From Phocoena phocoena (lineage: Eukaryota > Chordata > Mammalia > Artiodactyla > Phocoenidae): 64,000 nucleotides of DNA. Where the stretch lies: positions 9,359,851-9,423,850 of the forward strand of contig NC_089221.1 of assembly GCF_963924675.1 (NCBI RefSeq). The letters run 5' to 3'. A program made the translations under genes and the position numbers. Of the stretch, positions 28,291-41,349 are shown piece after piece. The notes below the pieces were generated by a model. It did not search any database. It saw nothing but the letters and a program-made list of their open reading frames with translations, and was not told where the DNA came from. The stretch's first letter is position 1, and every line of letters starts with the position of its first letter.

Positions 28291-29452
28291 TATGTGGTGA
28301 CTCCTGGAGTTGGGCAGGACATAACCACTCGTGAGGACTCCAAGGTGAAGTCCACCCCTGAAGCTGACCCATGGTGCAGTGGCCCACAGATCCCTCAAAG
28401 AGAACATCTGAATTGAGATCAAAACTGCTTCTGACATAAAATAGTTTTTAAAATGCAAAGTAAGCAGATGGTTAGATGGGATCAGGTCGAGCTCGGATTT
28501 GAAAGCCAGAGCGAATGGATGTGTGAGGACCTGCAAATGAAATGATGGGATGCTAATACATGATCAATTAAATGTCTGCTATTTTCCTGGGTCTTCACGT
28601 TTGCAATGTAGACCAACTACGTTTAAGTATTCTTCATCCGTTTACTTACTGGAAACAGTAACAGTCACTCTTACTATCGTTATTGCTGACTTGGAATTCA
28701 AATTTGGCTTGTGTTTGAAAATCTCTTAGTTATACTGTGTACTTTTAAAAGAAAAAAATACAGAGTTCTTATAAATTTCAAGATTTTTTCTCTATGAGAG
28801 ATAAGCTGTATTTAAGTAATACACATGTTTTCTTTCACTGAAATGGACAGTTGCTAAATGATTTCACATTTATGCTAGTATCATGCTCTAAATGTATTAA
28901 ATTCTTTTGATGTAGAGAATTTTAGATCTTTTCATGGATACAGACACAGGTACACTTTATTCTTTTTTAAAAAACTGAATTATAATTGACCTACAGCACT
29001 CTGTCAGTTCCTAGTGATCGATATCTGTATACATTACAAAATAAACACCGTGATAACTCTGTCACTACACAAAGTTATTACAATATTATTGACTATATTC
29101 CCTGTGCTGTATATTTCATCCCTATGATTCATTTATTTTGCAACTGGAATTTTGTATCTTTTGATCTCCCTCACCTATTTCACTCACCCCGCCCCCCCCC
29201 AATCCCACCATCCCGCTCTTCTCTGGCAGCCACCTGTTTGTCCTCTGGATCTGTGAGTCTGTTTCTGTTTAGTTATGTTTGTTCTTTTGTTTTGTAGATT
29301 CCACATACAAGTGAAATCATATGGTATTTGTCTTGCTCTGACTTATTTCACTTAGCATAATACCCTCTAGGTCCATCCATATTGTTGCAAATTACAAGAT
29401 TTTATTCTTTTTTATGGCCAAGTAATAGTCGTCTCTGTCTCTGTCTCTCTCA

Positions 29453-29482
29453 CTATCTATCTATCTATCTATCTATCTATCT
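29453..29482. repeat. (TCTA)n microsatellite inside L1
   Basis: About seven tetranucleotide units sit within the ORF2-derived part of the L1, preceded by a TCTG/TCTC-rich run. Confidence 0.95.
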
Positions 29483-30625
29483 CACATCTTCATTATCCAT
29501 TCACCTATCGATAGATACTTGGGCAGTTTCCATATACTGACTATTGTAAATAATGCTGTAATGAACATTGAAGTGCATGTATTTTTTTCTAATTCGTGTT
29601 TTTGTTTTCTTTGGAAAAATATACAGAACTTGAATTGCTGGATCATATGGTGGTTCTATTTTTAATTTTTTGAGGACCCTCCATGCTCTTCTCCATAGCG
29701 GCTGCACCAATTTACATTCCCACCAACAACATACGAGGGTTCCCTTTCCTCCACATCCTCGCCAACACTTGTTATTTTTGTCCTTTTGATGACAGCCATT
29801 CTGACAGGTGTGAGGTGATACCTCACTGTGGTTTTGATTTGCATTTCCCTGATGATTAGTGATGCTGAGCATCTTTTCATGTGTCTGTTGGCCATCTGTA
29901 TGTCTTCTTTGGAAAAATGCCTATTGAGGTCTTCTGCCTATTTTTTAATTGGGCTGTTTTTGATATTGAGATATATATATATATCTTGGATATATACAAC
30001 TGGATATTAACCCCTTGTTGGTTATATCGTTTGTGAATATTCAATAGGTTGTCTTTTCATTTTGTTGATGGTTCCCTTTGCTATGCAAAAGCTTTTAAGT
30101 TTAATTAGGTCCCTTTTGTTTATTTTTGCTTTTGTTTCCTTTGCCTGAGGAGACAGACCTCTCAAAATATTGCTATGACTTATGTCAAAGAGTGTCCTGC
30201 CTATGTTTTCCTCTAGAAGTTTCAGATTTCTGGTCTTCCATTTAGGTCTTTAATCCATGTTGGGTTTTTTTTTGTTTATGATATTAGAGAATGTTCTAGT
30301 TTCATTCTTCTGCATGTACCTGTTCAGTTTTCCCAGCATCACTTATTGAAGAGACTGTCTTTTTTCTCCATTATATATTCTTGCCTCCTCTGTCATATAG
30401 TAATTGACCATAAGTGTATGGGTTTTATTTCTGGGCTTTCTATTCTGTTCCATTGATCGATGTGTCTGTTTTTCTGCCAGTACCATACAGTTTTGATGAC
30501 TGCAGCTTTGTCTGACTGGTTATTTTTTATATTTTCTAGTTCCTTGTTAAATTTCTCACTGTGTTCATCTAGTCTCTTCCCGAGCTCAGTTAGCATTCTT
30601 ATTACTATTGCTTTGAACTCTTTGT

Positions 30626-30630
30626 CTGGT

Positions 30631-30664
<34 letters not shown>

Positions 30665-30862
30665 CAGTACATGGGTGTCTCACTGCTGTGGCCTCTCCCA
30701 TTGCGGAGCACAGGTTCCGGACACACAGGCTCAGTGGCCACGGCCCATGGGCCCAGCAGCTCCACAGCATGTGGGATCCTCCTGGACCGGGGCACAAACC
30801 CGTGCCCCTCGCATCGGCAGGCGGACTCCCAACCACTGTGCCACCAGGGAAGCCCTGGTACA
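30626..30862 (-). mobile_element. CHR-type SINE inserted in L1 ORF1
   Basis: The body is 30634-30854, minus strand, with a 23-base T run as the complement of its tail. The flanks 'ctggtaaa' and 'ctggtacac' are the likely target duplication in L1 ORF1, and ORF1 resumes on the other side. The SINE is therefore younger than this L1. Confidence 0.92.
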
Positions 30863-31890
30863 CTATTTATCTCTGTTTCATTAGGGTTGTTTTCCACCGT
30901 CTTCTCTTGTGTTTTCGTTTGAAACATATTCCTCTGTCTTCTCATTTTGTTTAACATTCTCTGTCTCTATGAAATTAGGTGTAGGAGCTGACTATTCCAG
31001 TCTTGAAGGGGTGTCCTTGTGTGGGAGCATCCCTATACCATCTGCATGTGTGCCCAGTCGATGGAGAGAGAGCTGACACAGTGGTGGGAGAGCTGGATCT
31101 GAAGTGAGCATGGGTCACATCTTCCCCTGGGGTGTGCTGGCAGCTACCACCTTGTTGGATGATATGGCTGGAGATGGAGGGGTTAGAGTCAGAGCCAGGT
31201 GTGAACCAGGGCGTCTTCTGTGCTCAGCGGCAGTTACCACCCTATCAGGGGCTGGAGCAGAAGCCCAGAGGGTCTAGTCCAAGCTGGCTCTGTTCTCTCT
31301 AAGCGTGCACACTCTCCTTGGTCATGGTGGCCTGTGCTCTAGTGGAGAGCAGTGCTGGAGCAAGAGGGGCTGGAGCAGGTGTCCAGTGTGGGCTGGCATG
31401 GTCTTGGGAAACCAGCTAGAGCCCCAGACAGTTTTCAATCTGCTTCCTCTGAGGTATTCCCAGGAGTAAGCAAGTTTGTGCATGGGCTGTTAACAAGCAA
31501 GTCTTGTTCTCTTCTTCTGTAAATCCTACTGGTGTTTAACCAGGTAAGGCAACTTGTCTTCCTGGTGTCTGACCCCAGGGCTGGGGTGCTCAGTGTGTGA
31601 TCTGAACCCCTCGCTGCCCAGGGAGGATCCCTAAGGCCATGATATCTCCTTCTTCTTCTGTGTCCCCTGCTAAGGGCACAGGTCCTGACCCGACCACAAC
31701 TCCTCCCTTCCTCTGTAGATACAGACTCCGTGTGTATCTTTCTTTACAGACTTGGTTGAAGACGAACCTTTCTGCAAGTCTCCAGGTTGTTTTCAGTAGA
31801 GTTGCTCCAACATGAAGATGATTTGATATGTTTTTTGGGGGGGAGGTGGGCTTGGTTTCCTCCTACTCCACCATCTTGATCTCTCTCCTC

Positions 31891-33650
31891 CACATTTAAT
31901 AGTTTTCATATTTTGTATCATTTTCTGTTTTGTATATCCCTTAACTACTTATTGTGGCTATAGATGATTTTACTACTTCTGTTTTCTAACCTTCCTACTG
32001 GATTTATAAGTGGTTTATCTACTATCTTTACTGTATATTTATCAGTGACATTTTTCCCTTGGTAATTTTCATATTTCTACTTGTGGTCTTTTCTTTTCCA
32101 CTTAGAGAAGTACCGTTAACATTTCTTGCAAAGCTGGTTTAGTGGTGCTGAACTCTTTTAGCTTTTTCTTGCCTGTAAAACTCAAATCCGAATGATAATC
32201 TTGGTGGATAGAGTATTCTGGGTTGTAGAAGTTTTTTCCTTTCATCGCTGTGAATATATCATGTCACTCTCTTCTGGTCCGCAAAGTTTCTGTGGAAAAG
32301 TCAGCTGAGAGTCTCATGGGAGTTCCCTTGTCCATACTTAGTTGCTTTTCCCTTGCTGCTTTTAAGATTCTCTCTTTATCTTTAATTTTTTCCATCTTAA
32401 TGACAATGTATCTTGGTGAGGACCTCTTTGGGTTCATCTTGTTTGGGACTTGCTGTACTTCCTGGACCTGGGTGTCTTTTTTCTTTCCCAGGTTAGAGAA
32501 GTTTTCAGCTATTATCCCTTCAAACAAGTTCTCTGCCCCTTTCTCTCTGTGTCCTTCTGGGCCCCTACAATGTGAATATTAGTATGCTTAATGTTGTCCC
32601 AAAGGTATCTCAAACTATCCTCATTTAAAAATTTTCTTGTATTTGGTGAGTTTGGTTGAATTCCACTACTCTGTCTTCCAGTCTGCTGATCCATTCCTCT
32701 GTATCATCTAATCTACTATTGATTCTTTCTAGTGTATTTTTTATTTCAGTTATTGTATTCTTCAGTTCTGTTTGGTTCTTCTCCTGAGCATCTTTATGAT
32801 CATTACCTTGAACTCTTTATTGGGTGGATTGTTTATTTCTATTTCACTTAGTTCTTCTTCTGGAGTTCTAGTTTTCCTTTATTTGCAACATATTCCTTTG
32901 TCACTTTGCTTTATTCTCTGTCTTTATTTCTATGTATCAAGTAGGTCTGTTATGTTTCCTGATCTTGGAGAAGTGGTCTTATGTAGGAGCTGTCCCATGG
33001 GGCCCAGCAGCATGCTCTCCTCTGGTCACAGAGATGTATGCTCTAGGGGTGTCCCCTTTGTGGTCTGTGTGGGTCCTTCTTTTGTGGCAGGGTCAACTAC
33101 TGTGGGTGCACTGGTAGGGGGGCTGGCCCCTGGTCCGGTTGGCTGCCAGGCCCTGCCTTGTGTGGAGGCTGCTGGCTTGCTGGTGGGCAGGGCTGGGTCC
33201 TGACACAGCCGACTGCTCGATGTAGGGGGTCCCGGGACTGGGGCTGACTGGCTGGTGGGCAGGTAAGCCTCTGGTGCTAACAGACTAGAGGGAGGACTCC
33301 AAAAGGCACTTGTTAGCACCAGTGTCCTCAAGGTAGAACTAGCTCCCCAAAATGCCTGCTGCTAGCATCTCGGTCCCCAGGCAGGGGAGTCTCAGTTGCC
33401 TCCTGCCTCTCTGAGAGGCTCTCTAAGATCGGCAAGGGGTCTGACCCAGGCTGTTTTCAAACTGCTGCCTCTGCACGCTCTGTTTTGAGGTATGTGAGAT
33501 TTTGCGTGAGCCCTTTAAGAGCGGAGTCTGTGTCTCCTATGGCGTCCCTCCAGCTCTCCCATCTGGGGGCTGGTCTTCCTGGTGCTGGCGAGCCCGATGT
33601 AGGCTCCTTGGGGAGAACCTCTGCAACTGTGATGATCCTCACATGTTATT
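31891..33650 (-). mobile_element. Older L1: 5' region, ORF1 and inter-ORF part, antisense
   Basis: The minus strand carries a 5' UTR-like segment (33650 to about 32890), then an ORF1 with recognisable pieces: GVLTEL-like coiled-coil area, IIAENFSNLGKKKD, VPNKMNPKRSSPRYIVIKM, DKERILKAAREK and LSADFSTETLRTRRE. The ORF1 end and inter-ORF spacer run to about 31891, where it stops abruptly at the 5' end of the neighbouring L1. No ORF2 follows. Stops and frameshifts break ORF1. The style is of an old L1MA-like family. Confidence 0.75.
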
Positions 33651-36340
33651 CTTATATAATCAATGCTGAGCAAAGATTAAATGCTATGTTTTGCTGTAGT
33701 TTATCACCACTAGCTAGATACGTATCTATGACAAAAGTCAGGCAACTCTAGAGGAATACATATTAATAATATTCAGGTAGCGATAATATAGTTGAAACAT
33801 ATTTAGTATGCAAAAATTCCTCTGATGGTGTAATTTTTTTTCTACTCCTTGCTTAGTTACAAAATAGAAAGAGACTGTGAATACGTAATGAATAGCAGCT
33901 TTTAACCTCTCAATTAAAATGCCAATACATCACAGTGTTATAAAAAACTGATGAAGGTCAAAGAAACATCACTTTCTTTTTAGACTTTAATTTTGATTCA
34001 TCCACTAGACTGGTCCCATGCAGCGTCTACTTGAAAAACTATAACTATTGATTGAAGGACTTGAACAACTGAGTACTTCTTATGTGACAAGTGATTATAA
34101 CTGCAGCCACAAACAGAGCTCCTTACTGATAAGTAACAGTGGAGGCTGTTAAATGGCTTTTCTGTCTTATGACAAAATACAGTGACACACTCAACACTAT
34201 TTCCTACATAACTGTTAAAATCTGAAAAAATACAAATGTACTTTTGAAACAGATGGACTTGTCCATATTGCATGTTTAAAATGATGTGAAAAGAATAAGT
34301 TATCAAGACTTAAAATGGTAAGTATGAAAGACTCCTGTAAGAGTCATTAACGATTACACAATGTCTGATCTTCACCAGAGGTGTCAAATTAGGGGCGGCT
34401 GAGAATTTCAGGTGATGCCATTCATTGTGGGTGTTCAGCACGGCCATTCCAGCCACAGGATTCCAGAATAATTCTTCCAGTGTATTGGCAAAACATGGTG
34501 AGCTATACAGTTCAAACAGACTGTGATTGGCAACGTGCCAGGCTGACTCATTAGTATCACGGCATATTTAAGCTTGTGTATGTTTAGAAATAAAACCTAT
34601 AAATATGTTAAAGGCAGAATCATAGCCTCGTAGGTTTTTTTCATCTGTGTTTTCTCATGCGATCTCAAGTTAAAAGTTTGAATAATTTTTTGAGGAGGGC
34701 AAGTTTGCAAGCATTTTATGACTTAACTAGAGCCAACTGATATCCCTCCCTTTTCCAATTATTAAATCATCTCCAATTCCAAAAATTCTATTTTCAATAA
34801 CGTGTTTCTATTTTGTTCAAACCCGTCTAGAAGTCCATGGGAGTCTCAGTGCCTACTATCATGACAGAATTGAGTGACAAATGGTGAGTTTAGTGGTAAG
34901 ATCCAGAGCAATTCTTCTGGATTCATTTTAAGAGCAGTGAGAAGTAATAATCAAATTGAAGTGTAGGTGGCTGACAAGGTTATCTCCAGTTATAAAAACC
35001 TTGTTTTGATCCCCAAATTAGTCACTAAATATAAAAGAGATAAACCACATAAAATAATGGTTGAGACTGACTAAGCAGGAGAATTATAACTGGGAAGATG
35101 CTTGACTCAAAGCAATTCCACACTTCTTACTGAATTCATAAATCCAGACTGCTAACACTGGAGAAAAAAGATAAAGAAACAATGACATGAAATGAGTATT
35201 CCATAAAGAAATTTTCAGTCAATTTAAAGCACAGATTTGAGATTATTTGTAATGAAAGGAATCTCCCATTAACAATAATCCAGAGGAAGAGACTGAACAG
35301 GACTATTTTCTGGATGGGCAACGTGGATATATACTGTTGCATAGATGGTTTCCTCAAATGAGTTTTTAATTCGTTTCATCAAATAATTTTCTTTGACCAC
35401 AGGACTGATAAAAGCATCTCTTCTCTTTAAGGTCCAGTAGGGAGGCTCACACAGATGGAAGGAATTAATGTGACCACCTCCCACAGCTCTACTGTCTTAC
35501 GATTCAGAGAAAACACTTTCGTCTTGGAATGTGCCATGAATATAGACAAATATATCAGAGAGTTTTTGTGGACTATGGTTTTACTGTGTGAGCATGTGTG
35601 TTTGCTTAAGAAAAGCATCAACATATTAAGTTCTTAATGCTCAAAACAGGTAAGCATTTCAATTAGAGATTCCAAAGGTCTACTGAAGCTATATAAAAAA
35701 GAAAACCACGTGGCTTCCTGCCTATGTAGAAGAGCATTTTACTGTAAGTATTATAAGATATAATTCAAGCCATCCATCTACATTGCACAATTATTACACG
35801 AGTCCAGAGGGGCTTCTCTGTATTTGATATAGGAAAGTATTCAAATCCTAATCCTGAATTGTTCACTGAACCTATTTGGAGGTCTCAGAGTGCTTAAACA
35901 GAAGCCCTGAAACTTCACTAATTATGCAATGATATTATCTGGAATTAAATGAGAGAATTTCCAAAAAGTCTCAAAGTGCATCCTTCACAGCCTTTAATAA
36001 CAGGAGAAAAATTATTCAGTGTTTAGATATAAAGGAATGGAGGGGTGTGGCCAGGAATGCAAAGTCAAGAAGTAGACCCTTGATAACAGAAGGTTTACCC
36101 TTTTAATCTTACTTGATTACATTGAGGGACTTAAAGGAGGCAAAACTGAATTAAGGTTAATGAATGTTTTTGTAAAATTGACAGCTCGCTGATATACTGA
36201 CACTGTGGCTTGTGAAGATGTGTTTTGGTTACACAGAGTAAGATACCATCGATTCTTAAATCAAACTGGGGACATTCCTGTTTCTGGCGGTGCCGCTCCT
36301 TTGACATGAGCCTTTTCCCTCTTTATTCCATTGGCATAAA
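33651..36340. other. Repeat-free intronic block upstream of L1 cluster
   Basis: Over 2.6 kb of AT-rich sequence shows no recognisable mobile element, unusual in this repeat-dense window. Many short open frames on both strands look like chance. Confidence 0.45.
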
Positions 36341-36344
36341 AGTC

Positions 36345-36565
36345 CTCCTTCCTCACTGCCTCTATCCCCTCTGCCCCAGAAATTTCTATTCAGTCTTTAA
36401 GACTTGATTATTACTTCTTTTAGGAAATATTTTATGACAGCCCCTCCCTCAGTTTTAGATTGGAAAGTATGAGCACAGTGACTTGTTAAATTCAATAATT
36501 TGTCCCAAAGGCACAGCTGGTAAAGGAGGGTGCTGGTTGGACGCTGATTTCTCTCTGACTCCGTC
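36345..36565 (+). repeat. L2 tail and MIR fragments
   Basis: 'tcagtctttaagacttgatt' to 'acagcccctccctcag' resembles an L2 3' region. 'acttgttaaattcaataatt' then 'cccaaaggcacagctggtaa' resembles MIR. Both are weak. Confidence 0.4.
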
Positions 36566-37019
36566 ACACTGTTTTCTCCCCCATCCTCCCTGACTTGCTA
36601 TGCAGAACTGAAGAGGCACAGAACGAAAGGTTGTGGATCCATCATCAACACTTGGACTTGCAGCCGCAGAGGAACAGCTGCCACCAAATACCTTCATGAA
36701 TCAGGGTCGTCTCTTCCGTATGGAAGGAACTTGCTAGTCACTAGACTGGACGCTGGATTGTCAAGCCTATCTTACTAACATCCCAGGACTCACCAAGTCA
36801 TGAGTTATTTATCAAATCAAAATTATTAGTAAGATCAGCTTTCCTTGTGTGGGGGAAACTGGAAGACTGGAAGCCATCTGCTGTTTCTCTTGATTATCAG
36901 ACGCGAGTGCTTCCCAGTGACATTCAGTGGTGTTACCCATACCCAGGGGATTCTGGGCACACTTAGAACCGATTCTACCAATACCAATTCTATGTGATAG
37001 GAAGTCACCGTCTGACTTA

Positions 37020-37370
<351 letters not shown>

Positions 37371-37464
37371 TTATTCTTTATGGGGTAACCGTGGACACAT
37401 ACACAGAGAAAACGGTATTTCTTCACAGCAAATGTACGGACTTTTGGTGCTGGACGGATGTGGG

Positions 37465-37610
37465 ACTGACTCTTTGGACAAGTTATTTCATGCCTCTGAG
37501 CCTCAGCTTCTTAAATTGCGAAGCAAGAATAATGGTACCTCCCTTACAAGGCTGTTGCGAAGAAATGTGTGGGAAGCACTTAACACACAGTCATGACCCT
37601 GGACTCAGGA
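37465..37610 (-). repeat. MIR SINE fragment close to the CTNND2 exon
   Basis: The plus-strand order 'gagcctcagcttcttaaatt', 'gtacctcccttacaaggctg', 'ttgcgaagaaatgtgtggga' is the complement of MIR. It lies about 235 bp upstream of the 211-bp exon in transcription order. Confidence 0.7.
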
Positions 37611-39053
37611 CTCAATAGAAGTTAGCACTCAGTGGGTTCCTGCTTGCTATTCACAGAAGTCAGGAAAACATAGGGTAATTCTAACATAACCTCAGGAATG
37701 CCTTGACGGGAGCTATGTTGGGACTTGTATTATTTAACAAATACGAGTCAAAACACAAAAATGTATGTATATATGACATCTGCATTCTGGTCCCTATAAA
37801 GCAAAGAGAAACATTTAAAGCGGGGAGAGAAACTTTACAAACAATATATAAAACTAGGTGTCCTTTGAACTAAGGTAACTGGATGATCGATCTGTCTCTC
37901 TGATGGGATTTTACTGAATGGTTCTACCATATAACATTTACTAATTTGACATGTTTTACTTCCCGTGGAAAAAATAAGATAAAATGCAACTTTGCTTCCT
38001 TAATTCACTTTATCATTATTAATCATGCCGCTCCCCATGATAGAGGTACTTATAATGACATCTTTATGGAATACTTTTAGTTTACAAAGCCATTTAGGCA
38101 TTACCAATAACCCTGCAAGACAATTAATTCATCCCACCTGCAGCTTCCAATTCGGTTCCATTAATTTACTTCTGGAACTAAGTAAAGGAATGCCTGTAGC
38201 AAAGTTGCCTGTTCCTAAATTTTTCAGGTGGAATCGGCATGTGTCCAAAGTTAAATTTCTGTCTCGTCTCCCATCCCCCAATTAGACATATTTAGGTAGC
38301 TCCTAAAAGCCATTTAAATGTTTTTCCTCCTTATAGGCCTCTAAAGGATAACTTATTTTGCTGTTTAATTCTCTGGCACGTGGTGCTTGGGGGGCAGGAA
38401 ATGGAACCATGGAAGGAGGCAATGACATCTTAATTCCAGGCAGTAATAAATAAAACATAAGACTTCGTAATTTTGGTATCTGCTTTTATCCTATGTTTAG
38501 GTGGCTTATTTTAGCTTGGATGAAAAAGAAAATGCTGATGTCTAAATTACCGAAATAGGAAACTGTCTTCATTCACTTGACGACAGCCGAGAAGTGTCTG
38601 ACAAAAATGGTTTGCCTGAAAACCCCCAAATGTAGCATATTTATTTTCCAATGACAGCACTTAAAACAGGTTGGAGAAGACCCTTGGTACATGATAGTCC
38701 TCTGAGCACCTGGCTTTACCTCCTCATCGTTAAATCACACTCGGCTCGGGCTACGAGTTTAGTCGAGCTCAGCAGGCTGGCGACTTTAGCATTAACCCCG
38801 CACAAACCACTGTCAGACCAACTTGAATTCACAGAAGTGAGAAGATGGGTGCATTCTTTATCAGGGAAGTGATCGAGGAAGGAAGCAGCAAACTCTCTCA
38901 ATCCTTGTGCTTACAGGGGCATCCCCACTCCTGAATGAGCACAGAAGACTGGTTGTGTGGCCTTGCACATCATCAACATTGAAAGCAAAAATGAGGAGAG
39001 GGAGAGGATTAGGTTAGAGCATTTTTTTTTTTTTTTTAGTTTTTGTTATCATC
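37611..39053. other. Intronic sequence, nothing recognised
   Basis: No clear repeat or coding signal was seen. Confidence 0.4.
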
Positions 39054-39360
39054 ATTTAAAAAATTACGGGTTTCCCTGGTGGCGCAGTGGTTGACATTCT
39101 GCCTGCCAATGCAGGGGACACGGGTTCGAGCCCTGGTCTGGGAAGATCCCACATGCCGCGGAGCAACTAGGCCCGTGAGCCACAACTACTGAGCCTGCGC
39201 GTCTGAAGCCTGTGCTCCGCAACAAGAGAGGCCGCGATAGTGAGAGGCCTGTGCACCGCGATGAAGAGTGGCCCCCATTTGCTGCAACTAGAGAAAGCCC
39301 TTGCACAGAAACGAAGACCCAACACAGCCATAAATAAATAAATAAAAATTTAAAAATTAC
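39054..39360 (+). mobile_element. CHR-type SINE with target-site duplication
   Basis: The body is about 39068-39346. It starts 'ggtttccctggtggcgcagt', has B box 'gggttcgagccctgg' and ends in an (AAAT)n tail. The flanks 'atttaaaaaattac' and 'atttaaaaattac' are the target duplication. Confidence 0.92.
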
Positions 39361-40104
39361 AACAGACTTGAAAGTGTGGTTTCATCTTACACAGCTTCCC
39401 AACCCATGAGCCCTGAATGAGAAGCAAGGTGTCCCCGTGATGTTCAAGGGGAAGGAGCCACCACTTTCCCCAGAGCAGCCTCTTCGAATTGCCCAGTGTG
39501 CTGGACAAATACTGTCATTTCGAATGTGCTCCCCAGTGTGGAAAACGGTAGGAGTCACTGCCATATATATATGGGCACAGGGACATCAAGAGCACCTGGG
39601 GCTCAGCAGTGCTTTGGGAGGTTATGAGGGTGCAGAGGAAGAGAGCATAAGTGTACAGGCCTCACCCTGTGGATGAGTCTGCCAGGAAACAGAGGAGCTT
39701 CCTGTCTTAGAACGGGTGCCACCAACCACTGCAGACTGAAGACCACTCCCCCTTCCTCTGGATTTAACTTCGGTTAAAAATAAGTAAATAATATGACACA
39801 GCCTAACATCCCAGAGCGACTCTGGTACTGATCATACCACCTAGCAGGTGACTAATATTTCAGGACAAGAGCAAGGAACTTGTGACTACAAAGACCTGGC
39901 CCTGAGGGGATCAGGAAGAGAAGAGCAGCCATGATGGAGAGTCCTCAGACAAGGCTTTGAGCCCAGTGAAACGGTGGTGGTAACGCAGGGGAAGAGGATT
40001 CAGAAATTTCTAGCGGGGATAATGAGGTGGGTAGCGGAAACCAAGTGAATTCAGAAACTTAATAATAATGGACAAGTTGGATTTCTATTTTATTTTTCCA
40101 CACA
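39361..40104. other. Intronic sequence, nothing recognised
   Basis: No repeat was recognised between the two SINEs. Confidence 0.4.
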
Positions 40105-40259
40105 AAAGAAAACATGCTCAGCAATTCCCTGGTGGTCCAGCGGTTAGGACTCGGTGCTTTCACTGCCGGGGCCTGGGTTCAATCCCCGATCAGGGAACTT
40201 ACATCCTACAAGACGCACGGTACGGCCAAAAAAAAAAAAAAAAAGAGAAAGAAAAACAT
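40105..40259 (+). mobile_element. Short tRNA-derived SINE (CHR relative) with target-site duplication
   Basis: The body is about 40116-40247: 'aattccctggtggtccagcg', then 'gcctgggttcaatccc' (B box), then an 18-base A tail. This is the shorter, about 115-bp class that lacks the extended body of the other SINEs. The flanks 'aaagaaaacat' and 'aaagaaaaacat' mark the insertion. A minus copy lies at 60.1 kb. Confidence 0.9.
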
Positions 40260-41349
40260 CATATGGATGGGAGAACCACAGAGCAAAGTCCCATGGGAGA
40301 GACAAACTGGTCATCCGGTTCAAAAGACACTTAGATTTGGGAAAACAAAGTGAATACCTTGCCACCATTGGGAACCAAGGTGCTTTCCATGATCCACTCT
40401 CACTGGCATCACATGTTACAAAAGAAAAGCATGTTGCTCCGAGATTCAGACAGACGCTCCCTGAGATGCAAACAAAACAAAAACAGCTCCACCACCACCA
40501 ACTAAAGGTCACTCTGTCTTGCTCAAATTCTCAACAGAAATGAATCCTCAGGCCATTTCTTTGAAGTTACTTAGTCTCTCATGAAATAACTTTATCTTTG
40601 ACATGTGTAATACTGATATGAGATGACTACTGGACATCTGACAATTGTGTAAAAAAAAATCTACTGTTCCTATCAGTGACAGACTAACTGTAACCTTGTA
40701 ACTGCTACCCTTCCTGCCCTGTGTGTGGGCAGGCGTGTTTGTAAATTACAATTAAAAACGATTTTCTCTTTACGTTTCTTTTTGGGGTCTTCTGCTCAGA
40801 GTTGGTGGGCATGTGGAGGCTTGTGGATGGACTCAGGGGACCTAACAAACTGTGTTGCCCTAGAGCGGTGCTCCTTGCTGAGCTCCTGTACACATAAGAC
40901 CTGGTAGGAATTTCACGAGGAGGTAACAGAGCTTTGCTCTCGCTGACTGTGCCTGTTTCTGTTTCTATTTCAGCACTCAGCCTATTCCCGGTATTGATTT
41001 GCACACTACCCCTTGGTTTCTCCACTGGTGGGGGCAGTATTGAGTAGTGAGTGGTTTTATGGGCTAACCACCTGTGATCTTGAGTCCTTTCCTAAACTGA
41101 TTGTATATCACTCTGGATCGTTCATATGGTCCTCTGTATAGCTGGTCTTTGTGATGCACTATGGTAAACTCAAATCTCTCAAACCAACGTTAGAGGAAAG
41201 AGGTTAAAAAAAAAAATGTCAGCCGAGAACAGCCCTGGATCAGGAATATAACAACTCCTTTGTCTCTGAGGTCTTAGTGCATCTTTGGCTTCCCTGTTTC
41301 TGGAGATGCTAAAACTGACCTGTGAGTTTTTGCTAAGTTGCTCTAAACT
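40260..41349. other. Intronic sequence, nothing recognised
   Basis: No clear repeat or coding signal was recognised. Confidence 0.4.

Larger units (their letters stand above)
28965..31890 (-). mobile_element. L1 with intact 5' end but internal deletion, antisense
   Basis: Read on the minus strand, an L1 5' UTR starts at about 31890 with 'gagagatcaagatggtggag'. ORF1 begins at about 30945 with ATGAGAAGACAGAGGAATATG-type sequence (peptide MRRQRNMFQTK) and continues to [13 protein letters not shown] near 30515. The sequence then jumps to the ORF2 C-terminal region ([13 protein letters not shown], an ORF2 '[14 protein letters not shown]' match) and runs on to the 3' UTR at about 28965. The rest of ORF1 and most of ORF2 are missing. 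A CHR SINE interrupts ORF1. Neither ORF is functional. Confidence 0.8.

Noticed and set aside
29453..29482. CRISPR-like regular repeats
   Set aside because: Simple tetranucleotide repeats in a mammalian L1. No spaced direct repeats occur in the window.
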